From Roseibacterium elongatum DSM 19469 (lineage in GTDB: Bacteria; Pseudomonadota; Alphaproteobacteria; Rhodobacterales; Rhodobacteraceae), in the NCBI RefSeq assembly GCF_000590925.1, contig NZ_CP004372.1:382001-446000 (forward strand): a stretch of 64,000 bases of DNA. Direction: 5' to 3'. The position numbers and the translations under genes were made by a program. Shown in pieces: positions 17,407 through 26,512 of the stretch. The notes below the pieces were generated by a model. The model saw only the letters and a program-made list of their open reading frames with translations. It made no database searches and had not been told where the DNA came from. How positions within the stretch are numbered: the stretch's first letter is position 1; each line of letters begins with the position of its first letter.

Positions 17407-18327
17407 ATGCAAGTCTACCTTCCCATCGCCGAGGTCAGCGTGAACGCGTTCCTCCTGCTTGGGTTGGGCGGGCTTGTGGGCATCCTGTCGGGCATGTTCG
17501 GTGTCGGGGGCGGCTTTCTGCTCACGCCTTTGCTGTTTTTCATCGGCATTCCGCCCGCCGTGGCGGTGGCGACGCAGTCGAACCAGATCGTCGCCTCGTC
17601 CATCTCGGGGGTTCTGGCGCATTTCAAACGCAAGACCGTCGATCTGAAAATGGGGATCGTGCTGCTGATCGGGGGCCTTGTGGGCGCCGGGGCGGGGGTT
17701 CAGATCTTTGCGCTCCTGACCCGTTTGGGCCAGGTCGATCTGGCGGTACAGCTGTGCTACGTCGTGTTCCTGGGAATTATCGGCGGCCTGATGCTGATCG
17801 AAAGCCTGCGCGCCCTGAAACGCGCGCGCGATCCCAACGCGCCGCCCCCGCCCAAGCGCAAGCACAAGGCCTGGATCCACGGCCTGCCCTTCAAGATGCG
17901 GTTTCGCACCTCGGGGCTGTATATCTCGGTCATCCCGCCCCTTGTGGTGGGATTGCTGGTCGGGGTTCTGGCGGCCGTGATGGGCGTCGGGGGCGGGTTC
18001 ATAATGGTGCCCGCGATGATCTACCTTTTGGGGATGCCGACCAAGGTGGTGGTCGGCACGTCGCTGTTCCAGATCATCTTTGTCACCGGATTTGCCACGA
18101 TCATGCATGCCACGACGAACTATACCGTCGACATGATCCTGGCGCTTCTGCTGATCATCGGCGGGGTGGTCGGGGCGCAGGTCGGCACGCGGATCGGGGT
18201 GAAGATGAAGGCCGAACAGTTGCGCATCCTTCTGGCGCTGCTGGTTTTGGCGGTGTGCGGCAAGATCGCGCTCGACCTGCTGTTGCGGCCGACCGATCTC
18301 TACAGCTTGGCCGAGGTGATCCGGTGA
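17407..18327 (+). CDS. Sulfite exporter TauE/SafE family membrane protein
   Basis: A 306-residue protein with two TauE/SafE repeats, each opening with a glycine-rich loop: SGMFGVGGGFLLTP near residue 28 and AVMGVGGGFIMVPAM near 195. A basic, Pro-rich cytoplasmic loop (about 139-160) separates them. The family exports organosulfonates, sulfite or related anions; the substrate here cannot be told from sequence. Its stop overlaps the next start (GTGA), pairing it with a TIGR02186 protein, a pairing seen across alphaproteobacteria. Confidence 0.88.
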   Translation: MQVYLPIAEVSVNAFLLLGLGGLVGILSGMFGVGGGFLLTPLLFFIGIPPAVAVATQSNQIVASSISGVLAHFKRKTVDLKMGIVLLIGGLVGAGAGVQIFALLTRLGQVDLAVQLCYVVFLGIIGGLMLIESLRALKRARDPNAPPPPKRKHKAWIHGLPFKMRFRTSGLYISVIPPLVVGLLVGVLAAVMGVGGGFIMVPAMIYLLGMPTKVVVGTSLFQIIFVTGFATIMHATTNYTVDMILALLLIIGGVVGAQVGTRIGVKMKAEQLRILLALLVLAVCGKIALDLLLRPTDLYSLAEVIR

Positions 18328-19085
18328 TCCGCCGCCTGTCCCTTGCCCTTTTGCTGCTGGTCGCCTCGGGCAGCGCCGCGCTGGCAGAACGGGTCGTGGC
18401 CGGGCTCAGCCGTGACGCGATTTCGATCACCACCAATTTCGAAGGCTCCGAGATCCTGATCTTTGGCGCGGTGAGGCGCGAGGCCCCCGCCCCCGAAGGA
18501 CCGCCGCTGGAGGTCATCATCACCGTCCAGGGCCCGAGCCAGCCCGTCACCGTGCGCCGCAAGGAACGACGGTTCGGCATCTGGATGAACACCGAGGCCA
18601 TTGAGGTCGACTCGGCCCCGACCTTCTATGCCGTCGCCTCGACCGCGCCGCTGCTCATTGCGCTGACGCAGACCGAGGATCTGCGCCACCAGGTGTCCAT
18701 CCCGCGCGCAATCCGGGCGGTGGGCACCGGGGTGGGCGATCTGGAGAACTACACCGAGGCCCTGATCCGCCTGCGGATGGACGAGTTTCTGTACCAGTTG
18801 AACGAGGGTGCGGTGACGCTGCGCGACGACACGCTGTTCGATACGTCGATCCGCCTGCCCGCGAACCTGACCGAGGGCGATTATCGCACCCGCATCTTCC
18901 TGACGCGCGACGGCCAAGTGATCGACGCTTTCGAGACGGATATCGCCGTGCGGAAGGTCGGGTTGGAACGCTGGATCTACAACCTCGCGCATCAACAGCC
19001 GCTGGTATACGGAATCCTGTCGTTGATCATCGCGATTGCTGCCGGCTGGGGCGCCTCGGCGGCGTTCCGCTTTTTGAGGAATTGA
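18324..19085 (+). CDS. TIGR02186-family envelope protein
   Basis: A 253-residue protein with a signal peptide (about 1-21, ending AALA), a long beta-rich periplasmic region and one C-terminal membrane helix (about 228-248, LVYGILSLIIAIAAGW). It belongs to the uncharacterised alphaproteobacterial TIGR02186 group that travels with TauE-like exporters. The GTG start overlaps the exporter stop. A periplasmic partner of the exporter is a reasonable guess; no catalytic motif is visible. Confidence 0.83.
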   Translation: MIRRLSLALLLLVASGSAALAERVVAGLSRDAISITTNFEGSEILIFGAVRREAPAPEGPPLEVIITVQGPSQPVTVRRKERRFGIWMNTEAIEVDSAPTFYAVASTAPLLIALTQTEDLRHQVSIPRAIRAVGTGVGDLENYTEALIRLRMDEFLYQLNEGAVTLRDDTLFDTSIRLPANLTEGDYRTRIFLTRDGQVIDAFETDIAVRKVGLERWIYNLAHQQPLVYGILSLIIAIAAGWGASAAFRFLRN

Positions 19086-19093
19086 GGGCACAG

Positions 19094-19140
19094 CGGGGGC
19101 TCTGCCCCCGTACCCCCGGAGTTTTTCAGCCAAGATGAAG
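19094..19140 (+). terminator. Terminator hairpin plus conserved downstream motif
   Basis: A 7-bp GC stem with a 3-base loop (19094-19110) is followed by CCCCCGGAGTTTTTC and CCAAGATGAAG. A near-identical tail (CCCCGGAGTATTTC then CCAAGAAGAAG) occurs at 42874-42900. It lies between convergent genes (TIGR02186 and the SDR), which fits a terminator acting for the plus strand. Confidence 0.6.
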
Positions 19141-19153
19141 GGGCGGCGCCCGC

Positions 19154-19882
19154 CTAGCCGCGCCCGACATAGGGCATGTTGGTCGCCATGATGGTCTGGA
19201 ACAGGACATTGGCCGATAGCGGCAGCTCGGCCATGGCGCGGACGGCCTCGGCCACATGGGCGACATCCATCATCGGTGGCGGCGTCTTGCCCGCTGCGAC
19301 GGCCGCACGGGCGATGTCGCGCAACAGGTCCGTTTCGGCATTGCCGATATCGATCTGCCCGCAGGCGATGTCGAACGGGCGGCCATCGAGCGCGACCTGT
19401 TTCGTCAGGCCCGTGATCGCGTGTTTGGTGGCGGTGTAGGGCGCGGCGCCTTCACGCGGGACATGGGCCGAGATCGAGCCGTTGTTGATGATGCGCCCGC
19501 CCTGCGGGTCCTGCCGCCGCATCAGGCGAAACGCCATGCGCGCACACAGGAACATGCCCGTCAGGTTCACGTCGACGGCGCGACGCCAATCTTCGACGGC
19601 GATTTCGTCGATGGGCGCGGCCGGGGTGAAGATGCCCGCATTGTTGAACAACAGATCCAGTCGCCCCTGTCCTTCGGTGAAATCGTGAAAGGCGACCTGG
19701 ATGGCATCAGGATCGGTCACGTCGCAGGGCAGTGCGGTGGCCGTGTCGTGCGCCGCGGCCATCTGGTTCAGCAGGTCGGCGCGGCGCGCGATCAGCCCCA
19801 CGGCCCAGCCTGCGTCAAGCAAGGTTTCGGCCACGGCGCGGCCGATCCCGGCACTTGCCCCTGTGACGATGGCGGTTTTCAT
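19154..19882 (-). CDS. Short-chain dehydrogenase/reductase
   Basis: A classical SDR of 242 residues with the cofactor loop [10 protein letters not shown] (from residue 7), NNAGI in the fourth strand, and the catalytic set GSIS...PYTATKHA (Ser, Tyr, Lys). An Arg-Arg pair after the second strand (LIARRADLL) suggests NADP(H). The substrate is unknown. Its start overlaps the stop of the upstream helicase gene (ATGA), so the two are coupled although functionally unrelated. Confidence 0.88.
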   Translation of the reverse strand: MKTAIVTGASAGIGRAVAETLLDAGWAVGLIARRADLLNQMAAAHDTATALPCDVTDPDAIQVAFHDFTEGQGRLDLLFNNAGIFTPAAPIDEIAVEDWRRAVDVNLTGMFLCARMAFRLMRRQDPQGGRIINNGSISAHVPREGAAPYTATKHAITGLTKQVALDGRPFDIACGQIDIGNAETDLLRDIARAAVAAGKTPPPMMDVAHVAEAVRAMAELPLSANVLFQTIMATNMPYVGRG

Positions 19883-21408
19883 GGGGTGTCCTCCTGCACT
19901 TCGAAGGCCAACGGGGCGGCCGGCGCGACGAGGTCATCGGTGCGCAACTCGGCCTTGGGGCGCGACAGGCGGTAGCGCGTGACCCAGATCAGGCGCTCTT
20001 CGGCGCGGGTGATGGCAACATAGGCCAACCGTTTCCACAGCGCCTGCCCCGCCTCCATCCGGCCCGCGCGCGAGGCGGCGTAGAGATCGGGGGCAAAGAC
20101 CTGCACCTCGGGCCATTGCGAGCCTTGCGCCTTGTGGATGGTCACCGCCGCCCCGTGCAGAAAGGCCGCGCCCATGCGGGCCGCGTAGGGGATGAAGGGT
20201 TCTTCCTCGTCCGGTTTCTCGATCTTGACGATCGAGGCGGCGGAAAAGCGCGGGTTCTCGGCCCCGATGACATGCAGCCGGGAAAACCCAGGTTTCGACC
20301 CCGGCCCGAGATAGATCACCGGCGCGCCCTTGATCAGGCCGCGCGCCTCGAGGTCGATGCGTTTCTTGCGGTGTTTCAGGGGCAATTCGATCCCGTCGCA
20401 GATCAGCGGCTCGCCGGGCAACAGTGCATCCTCGGGCGCGCCATGGGCCGCGCGGAAGGCCGCGATCAGCCGGATGCGGGTCGCGTTGCGCCAGACCAGC
20501 ACCGGGCTGCGGGCCATCATGCCGCTATCGACGCGCGGCGCCACCTGCACGCGGCCATCGCGGGCGGCGGCGTCTTCGATCATGCGCTCGAACCGCTCGA
20601 AACTCAGCTCCGGGTCGCCCAAGGCATGGGCGAGATCGAGGATGGGGTTGTCGGCGTCCTGCCGGTGGATGCGACGCAGTTCCAGCTTTTTTCCGGGACC
20701 GAAGCGGTCGAACACCATCTGTCCCGATTGGCCAACCGGGGCCAACTGCGCCGGGTCGCCGAACAGGACCAGCATTGGAAAGATCTCGCACAGATCCTCG
20801 AACTGTTTTTCATCCAGCATCGAGGATTCGTCGATCAATCCGATATCGAGCGGGTCGTCGCGCCGTTTCCAGCCGGTGATGAAATCGGATCCGCGCAGGC
20901 CCGCGGCGGCCAGCGCGGCGGGCACGGATTTATGCACCTCGTAGACGGCCTTGGCGCGGTCGAGCGCCTCGTCGGTCAGCGCCTCGATCTCGGGGCGATC
21001 GCCCTGCCCGGCCAGCCATTCCGCGACCTTCTCGTATTCGGGGTCGTAGACGGGGGTATAAAGGATCCGGTGGATCGTGGTCGCGGGCACCCCACGCAGG
21101 CGCAACACGCTGGCGGCCTTGTTGGTGGGGGCCAGAACGGCAACGGTGCGCCGCTCGCGCCGGCGTTTGCCCTCCCAATCGCCGGACACGATATCGACGC
21201 CCGCCGCCTCAAGGCTTTTGACCAGTTCTGCCAGCAGCAGCGTCTTGCCCGATCCGGCCTTGCCCACCACGGCCAGCACAGTGGTTTTCCCGTCGACGGC
21301 AGGCGTCAGCGTTTCGTGATCGAGGTCTACGCCCATCCCGCGCAGCGCCTCGGCGATACGGTCATGGGCATGGGCCTGATCCTCGGAGAAAGGCATGGGC
21401 ACGGTCAT
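19879..21408 (-). CDS. ATP-dependent helicase, RecD/Dda-like (superfamily 1)
   Basis: A 509-residue SF1 helicase: Walker [11 protein letters not shown] (49-56), a [12 protein letters not shown] motif Ia, Walker B-like [22 protein letters not shown] (motif III), and the C-terminal UvrD_C_2 motifs [11 protein letters not shown] and [12 protein letters not shown]. It is shorter than RecD2 and lacks a RecBCD-type N-terminal domain. Bare RecD-like helicases of this size are widespread in Rhodobacterales; a role in DNA repair is inferred. ATG 21408 was chosen; ATG 21396 is an alternative. Confidence 0.87.
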   Translation of the reverse strand: MTVPMPFSEDQAHAHDRIAEALRGMGVDLDHETLTPAVDGKTTVLAVVGKAGSGKTLLLAELVKSLEAAGVDIVSGDWEGKRRRERRTVAVLAPTNKAASVLRLRGVPATTIHRILYTPVYDPEYEKVAEWLAGQGDRPEIEALTDEALDRAKAVYEVHKSVPAALAAAGLRGSDFITGWKRRDDPLDIGLIDESSMLDEKQFEDLCEIFPMLVLFGDPAQLAPVGQSGQMVFDRFGPGKKLELRRIHRQDADNPILDLAHALGDPELSFERFERMIEDAAARDGRVQVAPRVDSGMMARSPVLVWRNATRIRLIAAFRAAHGAPEDALLPGEPLICDGIELPLKHRKKRIDLEARGLIKGAPVIYLGPGSKPGFSRLHVIGAENPRFSAASIVKIEKPDEEEPFIPYAARMGAAFLHGAAVTIHKAQGSQWPEVQVFAPDLYAASRAGRMEAGQALWKRLAYVAITRAEERLIWVTRYRLSRPKAELRTDDLVAPAAPLAFEVQEDTP

Positions 21409-21468
21409 GCGCCGGACCCTACCCAAGCGCGGCCGCGGGCGCGAGGGCGAAACGCGTCGCGGCCTAGC

Positions 21469-22647
21469 TCACTTCACGTTCAATTCCCGTGGCAGGGACG
21501 AGAAGCATTCGTGGCCCTGTTCGGTGATCGCGATAGGTTCGGTGATCTCGATCCCGCCATCGTCCAGCCAGAGCGCGGGCATGAAATGGAACGTCATCCC
21601 CGGTTCCAGCACGGTCTTGTCGCCGCGCCGGAAACTCATCGTCCGCTCGCCCCAGTCGGGCGGATAGCTGAGACCGATGGCATATCCGCAGCGTCCGTCC
21701 TTTTCGAAACCCAGCCGGTTGAGCGTGGTGTTGAAGGCGATGGCGATATCCTCGCAGGTGTTGCTGGGTTTGGCGGCCTCGAGCGCCATTTCGGTGGCTT
21801 CGACCACGGCCTTTTCGGCCTCGCGGAACTTGTCGGGGATGTGGCCCAGAAACAGCGTGCGCGATTGCGGGCAATGGTAGCGGCGGTAGCAGCCGGCGAT
21901 TTCGAAAAAGGTCGCTTCGCCCTCGCGCATGGGCTGTTCGTCCCATGTCAGATGGGGCGCGGTTGCATCGATCCCCGAGGGGGTCATGGGCACGATGGCG
22001 GGGTAGTCGCCCCAATGCCCCTCGGCCCCTTCGATGCCGGCGCGCATGATCTCGGCCACCAGACGGTTCTTGGGCAGACCGGGTTCGGCAACCTCCAGGA
22101 TTGTCTGGTGCATATGCTCGACGATGCGGGCCGCGCGGCGCATGTACTCGATTTCGGCCGGGGATTTCACGGCGCGCTGCCAGTTCACCAGGCCCGTGGC
22201 GTCGATCAAGTCGGCCTCGGGCAAGGCCGCAGACAACGCCCGATGCGCCGCGGCGGAGTAGTAGTAGTTTTCCATCTCGACGCCGATGCGCGCCTTGCCG
22301 CCACCCTGCTGGCGGATCAGGTCGGCCAGGGTTTCATGCGCGTGCTTTTCGGGGTTCTGCACATAGGTATCGTCATAGCCGTGCACGGCCTCATCCGGCA
22401 TCCAGACGGTGCGCAGCGCGCCGCGCGTGTCCATCTCGCGGCCCCACCACAGCGGGTCGCCCGACAGGCCCAGCAGCACCGCCTGATGCACGTAGAACGA
22501 CCACCCGTCATAGCCCGACACCCAGGCCATGTTCGACGGATCGGTGATCACCATCCAGTCGAGGCCGCGTTTTTCCATCTCGGCGCGGGTGCGCGCGATG
22601 CGGATCAGGTATTCTTCCGTCGGGAAGTTGTCTATGCGAGAGACCAT
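21469..22647 (-). CDS. doeA: M24/creatinase-fold hydrolase, ectoine hydrolase-like
   Basis: A 392-residue two-domain 'pita-bread' protein. The N-terminal part reads TDPSNMAWVSGYDGWSFYVHQ. The C-terminal part lacks the aspartate ligands of M24 metallopeptidases: the expected Asp-containing strand reads FFEIAGCYRRYHCPQSRT. Ectoine hydrolase DoeA, which opens the ectoine ring to acetyl-diaminobutyrate, shows this pattern, as I recall it. The class III aminotransferase on the divergent strand resembles diaminobutyrate transaminase (DoeD), which supports the call. No doeB or doeC is in the window. Confidence 0.7.
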   Translation of the reverse strand: MVSRIDNFPTEEYLIRIARTRAEMEKRGLDWMVITDPSNMAWVSGYDGWSFYVHQAVLLGLSGDPLWWGREMDTRGALRTVWMPDEAVHGYDDTYVQNPEKHAHETLADLIRQQGGGKARIGVEMENYYYSAAAHRALSAALPEADLIDATGLVNWQRAVKSPAEIEYMRRAARIVEHMHQTILEVAEPGLPKNRLVAEIMRAGIEGAEGHWGDYPAIVPMTPSGIDATAPHLTWDEQPMREGEATFFEIAGCYRRYHCPQSRTLFLGHIPDKFREAEKAVVEATEMALEAAKPSNTCEDIAIAFNTTLNRLGFEKDGRCGYAIGLSYPPDWGERTMSFRRGDKTVLEPGMTFHFMPALWLDDGGIEITEPIAITEQGHECFSSLPRELNVK

Positions 22648-22890
22648 GCGCGCGCCTTTTTCGGGTCGTGTCGGTGGTCCGCTCAAATCAGCGCGGAACG
22701 CCCCCCCGCGCAATGCCAAAGCCGACCGCCCCCCGCCCATGCGCGACCTTTGCGCGGGCGACGGGCGGTTTGCCCAATCGGCGGGCGTGCTGCCCGTGTA
22801 TCGTGCGACTTGCGGCACATGCGCCGGGCCGGGTTGCCTTTCGCCCCAGCCTCACGTTTGACTGCGCCCAAATCGAAAGGAGTCGCCCCT

Positions 22891-24261
22891 ATGCTGACCA
22901 ATGACGAACTCGCGAAATGGGATCGCGACAGCTTCATGCACCCCTCGACCCATCTGGCGCAGCACGCGCGCGGCGAGGCACCGGGCAAGATCATCCAGAC
23001 CGCCGAGGGCTGCCATATCACCGATCGTGACGGCAATCGGATGCTGGATGCCTTTGCCGGGCTTTACTGCGTGAATATCGGCTACGGTCGCCAGGAGGTG
23101 GCCGAGGCCATCGCCGATCAGGCGCGCGAACTGGCCTATTACCACGCTTATGTCGGCCACGGCACCGAGGCGTCGGTCACGCTGGCCCATATGGTGATGG
23201 AGCGTGCGCCCGCGCATATGTCCAAGGTCTATTTCGGCCTTGGCGGGTCGGATGCGAACGAGACCAACATCAAGCTGGTCTGGTATTACAACAACATCCG
23301 CGGCCTGCCGCAGAAGAAAAAGATCATCTCGCGCTGGCGCGGTTATCATGGCTCGGGGCTGATGTCGGGCTCGCTGACCGGCCTGACACTGTTCCACCAG
23401 AAATTCGACCTGCCGCTGGACACGGTGCTGCACACCACGTCGCCCTATTACTACCGCCGCGATGACCTGTCCCTGTCCGAGGAACAGTTCACCGCCAAAT
23501 GCGCCGCCGATCTGGAAGAGATGATCGAACGCGAAGGCGCGGACACCATCGCCGCCTTCATCGCCGAGCCGATGTTGGGCACCGGGGGCATCGTCCCGCC
23601 GCCGGCAGGCTATTGGCAGGCGATCGAGCCGATCCTGCGCAAGCATGACATCCTGCTGATCGCGGACGAGGTCGTCACCGGCTTCGGCCGCCTGGGCAGC
23701 ATGTTCGGTAGCCCGCATTACGGCATCACGCCCGACATCATGACCATCGCCAAGGGCCTGACCAGCGCCTATGCGCCGCTGTCCGGCTCGATCCTGTCGG
23801 ACAAGGTCTGGACGGTACTGGAGCAGGGCACCGACGAGAACGGCCCCATCGGCCACGGCTGGACCTATTCGGCCCACCCGATCGGGGCGGCCGCCGGTGT
23901 GGCGAACCTCAAGCTGCTGGACAGCCTGAACCTTGTGCAGAACGCGGGCGAGGTCGGCCCCTATCTGACCGCGCAAATGGCCGAAACCTTGGGCGATCAC
24001 GCCCATGTCGGCGAGGTGCGTGGCGAAGGCATGCTGACCGCGGTCGAACTGGTCAGGGATCGCGACAGCCGCACCTTCTTTGACGCCGCCGACAAGATCA
24101 CCCCGCAAGTGGTCGCGGCGATGGGCCGTCGCGGTGTCGTCGCCCGCGCCATGCCGCAGGGCGATATCATCGGCTACGCCCCGCCGCTTTGCCTGTCGCG
24201 CGACGAAGCGGACACCGTGGTTCAGGTGACCGCCGACGCGATCAAGGAGGTGTTGGGCTAA
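22891..24261 (+). CDS. Class III aminotransferase, DoeD-like / omega-amino acid type
   Basis: A PLP enzyme of 456 residues, fold type I subgroup III. LYCVNIGYGR, GGSDANETNIKL, RGYHGSGLMSG and the aspartate in LIADEVVTGFGR are present, and K288 in MTIAKGLTSAYAPL is the PLP lysine. ATG 22891 follows GAAAGGAG. It is divergent from the doeA-like gene over a 243-base gap that probably holds both promoters. Likely substrates are 2,4-diaminobutyrate or another omega-amino acid with pyruvate or 2-oxoglutarate; sequence alone does not decide. Confidence 0.85.
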   Translation: MLTNDELAKWDRDSFMHPSTHLAQHARGEAPGKIIQTAEGCHITDRDGNRMLDAFAGLYCVNIGYGRQEVAEAIADQARELAYYHAYVGHGTEASVTLAHMVMERAPAHMSKVYFGLGGSDANETNIKLVWYYNNIRGLPQKKKIISRWRGYHGSGLMSGSLTGLTLFHQKFDLPLDTVLHTTSPYYYRRDDLSLSEEQFTAKCAADLEEMIEREGADTIAAFIAEPMLGTGGIVPPPAGYWQAIEPILRKHDILLIADEVVTGFGRLGSMFGSPHYGITPDIMTIAKGLTSAYAPLSGSILSDKVWTVLEQGTDENGPIGHGWTYSAHPIGAAAGVANLKLLDSLNLVQNAGEVGPYLTAQMAETLGDHAHVGEVRGEGMLTAVELVRDRDSRTFFDAADKITPQVVAAMGRRGVVARAMPQGDIIGYAPPLCLSRDEADTVVQVTADAIKEVLG

Positions 24262-24279
24262 ACCATCCAGCCCGACACG

Positions 24280-24304
24280 GGGAAGGCGGACATCGCCTTC
24301 CCTT
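24280..24304 (+). terminator. Hairpin terminator after the class III aminotransferase
   Basis: A 9-bp perfect stem (24280-24288 with 24294-24302) with a 5-base loop, then a short T run. It lies 18 bases after the aminotransferase stop and ahead of the convergent esterase gene. Confidence 0.6.
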
Positions 24305-24355
24305 GCGCGGACCATCCGGTCATTCGGCCGTGACCGCGTTTGGGCTTGGCCATCG

Positions 24356-25021
24356 TCAATCCGACACCAGCGTTCGCAGCGCCGAGAAACCGGCCTCGGT
24401 GATCCCATGCCCCGCGCCCGGATCGACCTGCAGCCGCGCCTGCGCGCCCAGCCGGTCGAACACATCGACACTGTCATGGGCCCGGACCAGCGGGATATGG
24501 GGATCGCGTTCATGCACGGTGATCTCGACCGTCATCCCGGTCAGATCCGTCTGGTAGTCGAACGCCTTGGCTGGATACCCGTAAAGCGACGGCAAAGGCC
24601 CGCCCATCATGTCCCGCGTGCCGACCAGACCGGCCGACAGGCCCGCCACCGCCCGAATGCCGCCATGGCGCGCCGCATATTCAAGCGCAAGGCACCCACC
24701 CTGGCTGAACCCGGCCAGCACGATGCGGTCGCGCGGCAGACCGCCCTCGACCAGCGCCGCGATCGCGCCATCCACGGCCGCCATCCCGGCCTGGAGAAAC
24801 GGGCGCATCTGCCCCAGCGGCGCCAGAAACGAACTTGGCCACCAGCTGTTACCTGGTGCCTCCGGTGCAATCGTGGCGATATCCGGCAACCCCAGCGCGT
24901 CCCCCAGCCCCAGGATATCCTCGGCCGTTCCACCGCGCCCATTAAGCAGCACCAGCCCCATCCGCGCCATGGCGGGGTTAACCCCGCCGACGCGCAGCGG
25001 GGTCTGATCTGTCGCAGCCAT
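24356..25021 (-). CDS. Phospholipase/carboxylesterase-like alpha/beta hydrolase (MhqD-like)
   Basis: A 221-residue single-domain alpha/beta hydrolase with nucleophile elbow GFSQGG (S106), a later Asp in VHERDPHIP and His in GAGHGIT completing the triad. LLNGRGGTAEDILGL near the N-terminus resembles MhqD and the YpfH group. Its ATG shares the A of the upstream dioxygenase stop (TGATG), so the two are coupled. In Bacillus the matching pair MhqD/MhqO answers quinone and hydroquinone stress. Confidence 0.83.
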   Translation of the reverse strand: MAATDQTPLRVGGVNPAMARMGLVLLNGRGGTAEDILGLGDALGLPDIATIAPEAPGNSWWPSSFLAPLGQMRPFLQAGMAAVDGAIAALVEGGLPRDRIVLAGFSQGGCLALEYAARHGGIRAVAGLSAGLVGTRDMMGGPLPSLYGYPAKAFDYQTDLTGMTVEITVHERDPHIPLVRAHDSVDVFDRLGAQARLQVDPGAGHGITEAGFSALRTLVSD

Positions 25022-25938
25022 CACGCCACCTGAAGCGGCGGAAGAACCGCCTCGATCCGGTCGCGCATCGCCTCGTATTGCGGCGGCAATTTCAGCGCTT
25101 CGCCCATGGTCTCAGTCGGTTCATCCACGGAAAAGCCCGGCGGATCGGTGGCGATCTCGAACAGGACGCCACCCGGCTCGCGGAAATAGATCGCGTTGAA
25201 ATACTGGCGATCGATTTGCGGCGTCACGTCGAACCCGGACGATGCCAGCGCCTCGCGCCACTCCATCTGGGTCGCGTCATCCTCGGCGCGGAAGGCCACG
25301 TGATGAATCGTGCCCACACCCTGCCGAGCGATCGACGGGGCGTCGGAGCGCATCAGGTCGACGACCGTCCCGCGCGCATCACCCGGCACCGCAAGGCGCA
25401 GGCGCTCGACGCCGTCATGGTTTTCATGACCCTGTTCCTGATACCCGAAGATATCGGTCAACAGCCGGGCCGTTGGGGCCAGATCGCGCTCCCACAGGGT
25501 GACGGAATGAAACCCGTCGAGGGCCCGAGCGCTGTCACGCTCGGTCTCGATCAGTTCGACCGGTGCGCCGTCGGGATCGCGCAGCGTCAGCACGCGCTGC
25601 CCGAAACGCTCGGCCGGTCCGTCGAAATCGACGGCATCCAGCGCAAGCTTTTCCATCCAGCCGTCGAATTTGCCCTTGGGCACGGCATAAGCATAGGCGC
25701 TGGCCATTCCGGGGCCCGCGCGGCCGGGGCCTGCATCGGCGAAGGGAAAGAAGGTCAGGATCGTGCCCGGCGCGCCAGCATCATCACCGTAATACAGGTG
25801 ATAGGTGTCGGGCGCGTCGAAATTCACGGTCTTCTTGACCAGCCGCTGGCCCAGCGTGCCGGTGAAAAAGTCGACATTGGGTTGGGGTGGGCCGGAAATG
25901 GCCGTGACGTGATGAATTCCGGGAATGACCTTGGACAT
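25021..25938 (-). CDS. Ring-cleaving dioxygenase of the glyoxalase fold (MhqO/MhqA-like)
   Basis: A VOC-superfamily protein of 305 residues with two repeats. HHVTAISG opens the first and FHSVTLWERD the second. Candidate metal ligands are the histidines of GIHHVT and GTIHHVAFR and a late glutamate in GVLFEIATDPPG. It is expected to cleave hydroquinone or catechol-type rings. ATG 25938 has a very strong ribosome site (AAAGGAGG, 7 bases upstream). It is coupled to the following esterase. Confidence 0.86.
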   Translation of the reverse strand: MSKVIPGIHHVTAISGPPQPNVDFFTGTLGQRLVKKTVNFDAPDTYHLYYGDDAGAPGTILTFFPFADAGPGRAGPGMASAYAYAVPKGKFDGWMEKLALDAVDFDGPAERFGQRVLTLRDPDGAPVELIETERDSARALDGFHSVTLWERDLAPTARLLTDIFGYQEQGHENHDGVERLRLAVPGDARGTVVDLMRSDAPSIARQGVGTIHHVAFRAEDDATQMEWREALASSGFDVTPQIDRQYFNAIYFREPGGVLFEIATDPPGFSVDEPTETMGEALKLPPQYEAMRDRIEAVLPPLQVA

Positions 25939-26051
25939 GGTGCGCCTCCTTTCATGGATGAATGGCCTTGTGGCCCTTGGGTGCAAAGGTGGGCCTGCTT
26001 GCCCCTGCCTCAATGCACATCCGCGCAAGGGTGCTGTGCATCAGGGCGAAG

Positions 26052-26372
26052 AACATGGCGCCAGGACCGCCGCCGCGCGGCGCTATTGCCTTGGTCGGGG
26101 CCAACATGCTGTGTCCGGCGCATGTGCGCCGCGCCCTTTTCGCCGCAGATGTCGACCTGAGGCCCGTCTACCGGGCCATGCGCTGTCCCGGCCTGGTCAT
26201 CCACGGCGATAGCGACACGGTGGTCACGCCCGAGGTCGGCCGCGTCGCTGCCGACCTGATGGCGCAGGGCCGTCATCTGCCCTACCCCGGCGTCGGGCAT
26301 GCGCCCTTCCTGGAACAGCCGGATCGGTTCGCGTCGCACCTGGCCGCCTTTACCGACGGCATTCGCGCCTGA
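26052..26372 (+). pseudogene. C-terminal remnant of an alpha/beta hydrolase
   Basis: The plus-strand frame encodes the last third of a COG0596-type alpha/beta hydrolase: a helical lid stretch (ALFAADVDLRPVYRAM), the strand with the acid (CPGLVIHGDSDTVVTP) and the histidine region (PGVGHAPFLEQPDRF). The first two thirds, including the nucleophile elbow, are absent; only about 110 bases lie between this and the divergent dioxygenase start. I read it as a gene remnant left by a deletion, not a functional enzyme. The 5' limit is approximate. Confidence 0.65.
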
Positions 26373-26512
26373 GCAGGGGGCGCCCCGGACCCTGCCGATC
26401 TGTCACGGGCCGCTCGGGCGCGCAGGAAACCGACAGGTTCCGCCGGAAATTTTCCATCGCCGCCATCTTTTTTGCTAGGCTGGGGCGATGTTGTTCGAGG
26501 GGGAGTTTCCTG

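Noticed and set aside
20116..22890. 900-residue plus-strand extension upstream of the class III aminotransferase
   Set aside because: It lies antisense to the helicase and doeA-like genes, has shadow composition, and the aminotransferase has its own strong ribosome site and natural N-terminus at 22891.
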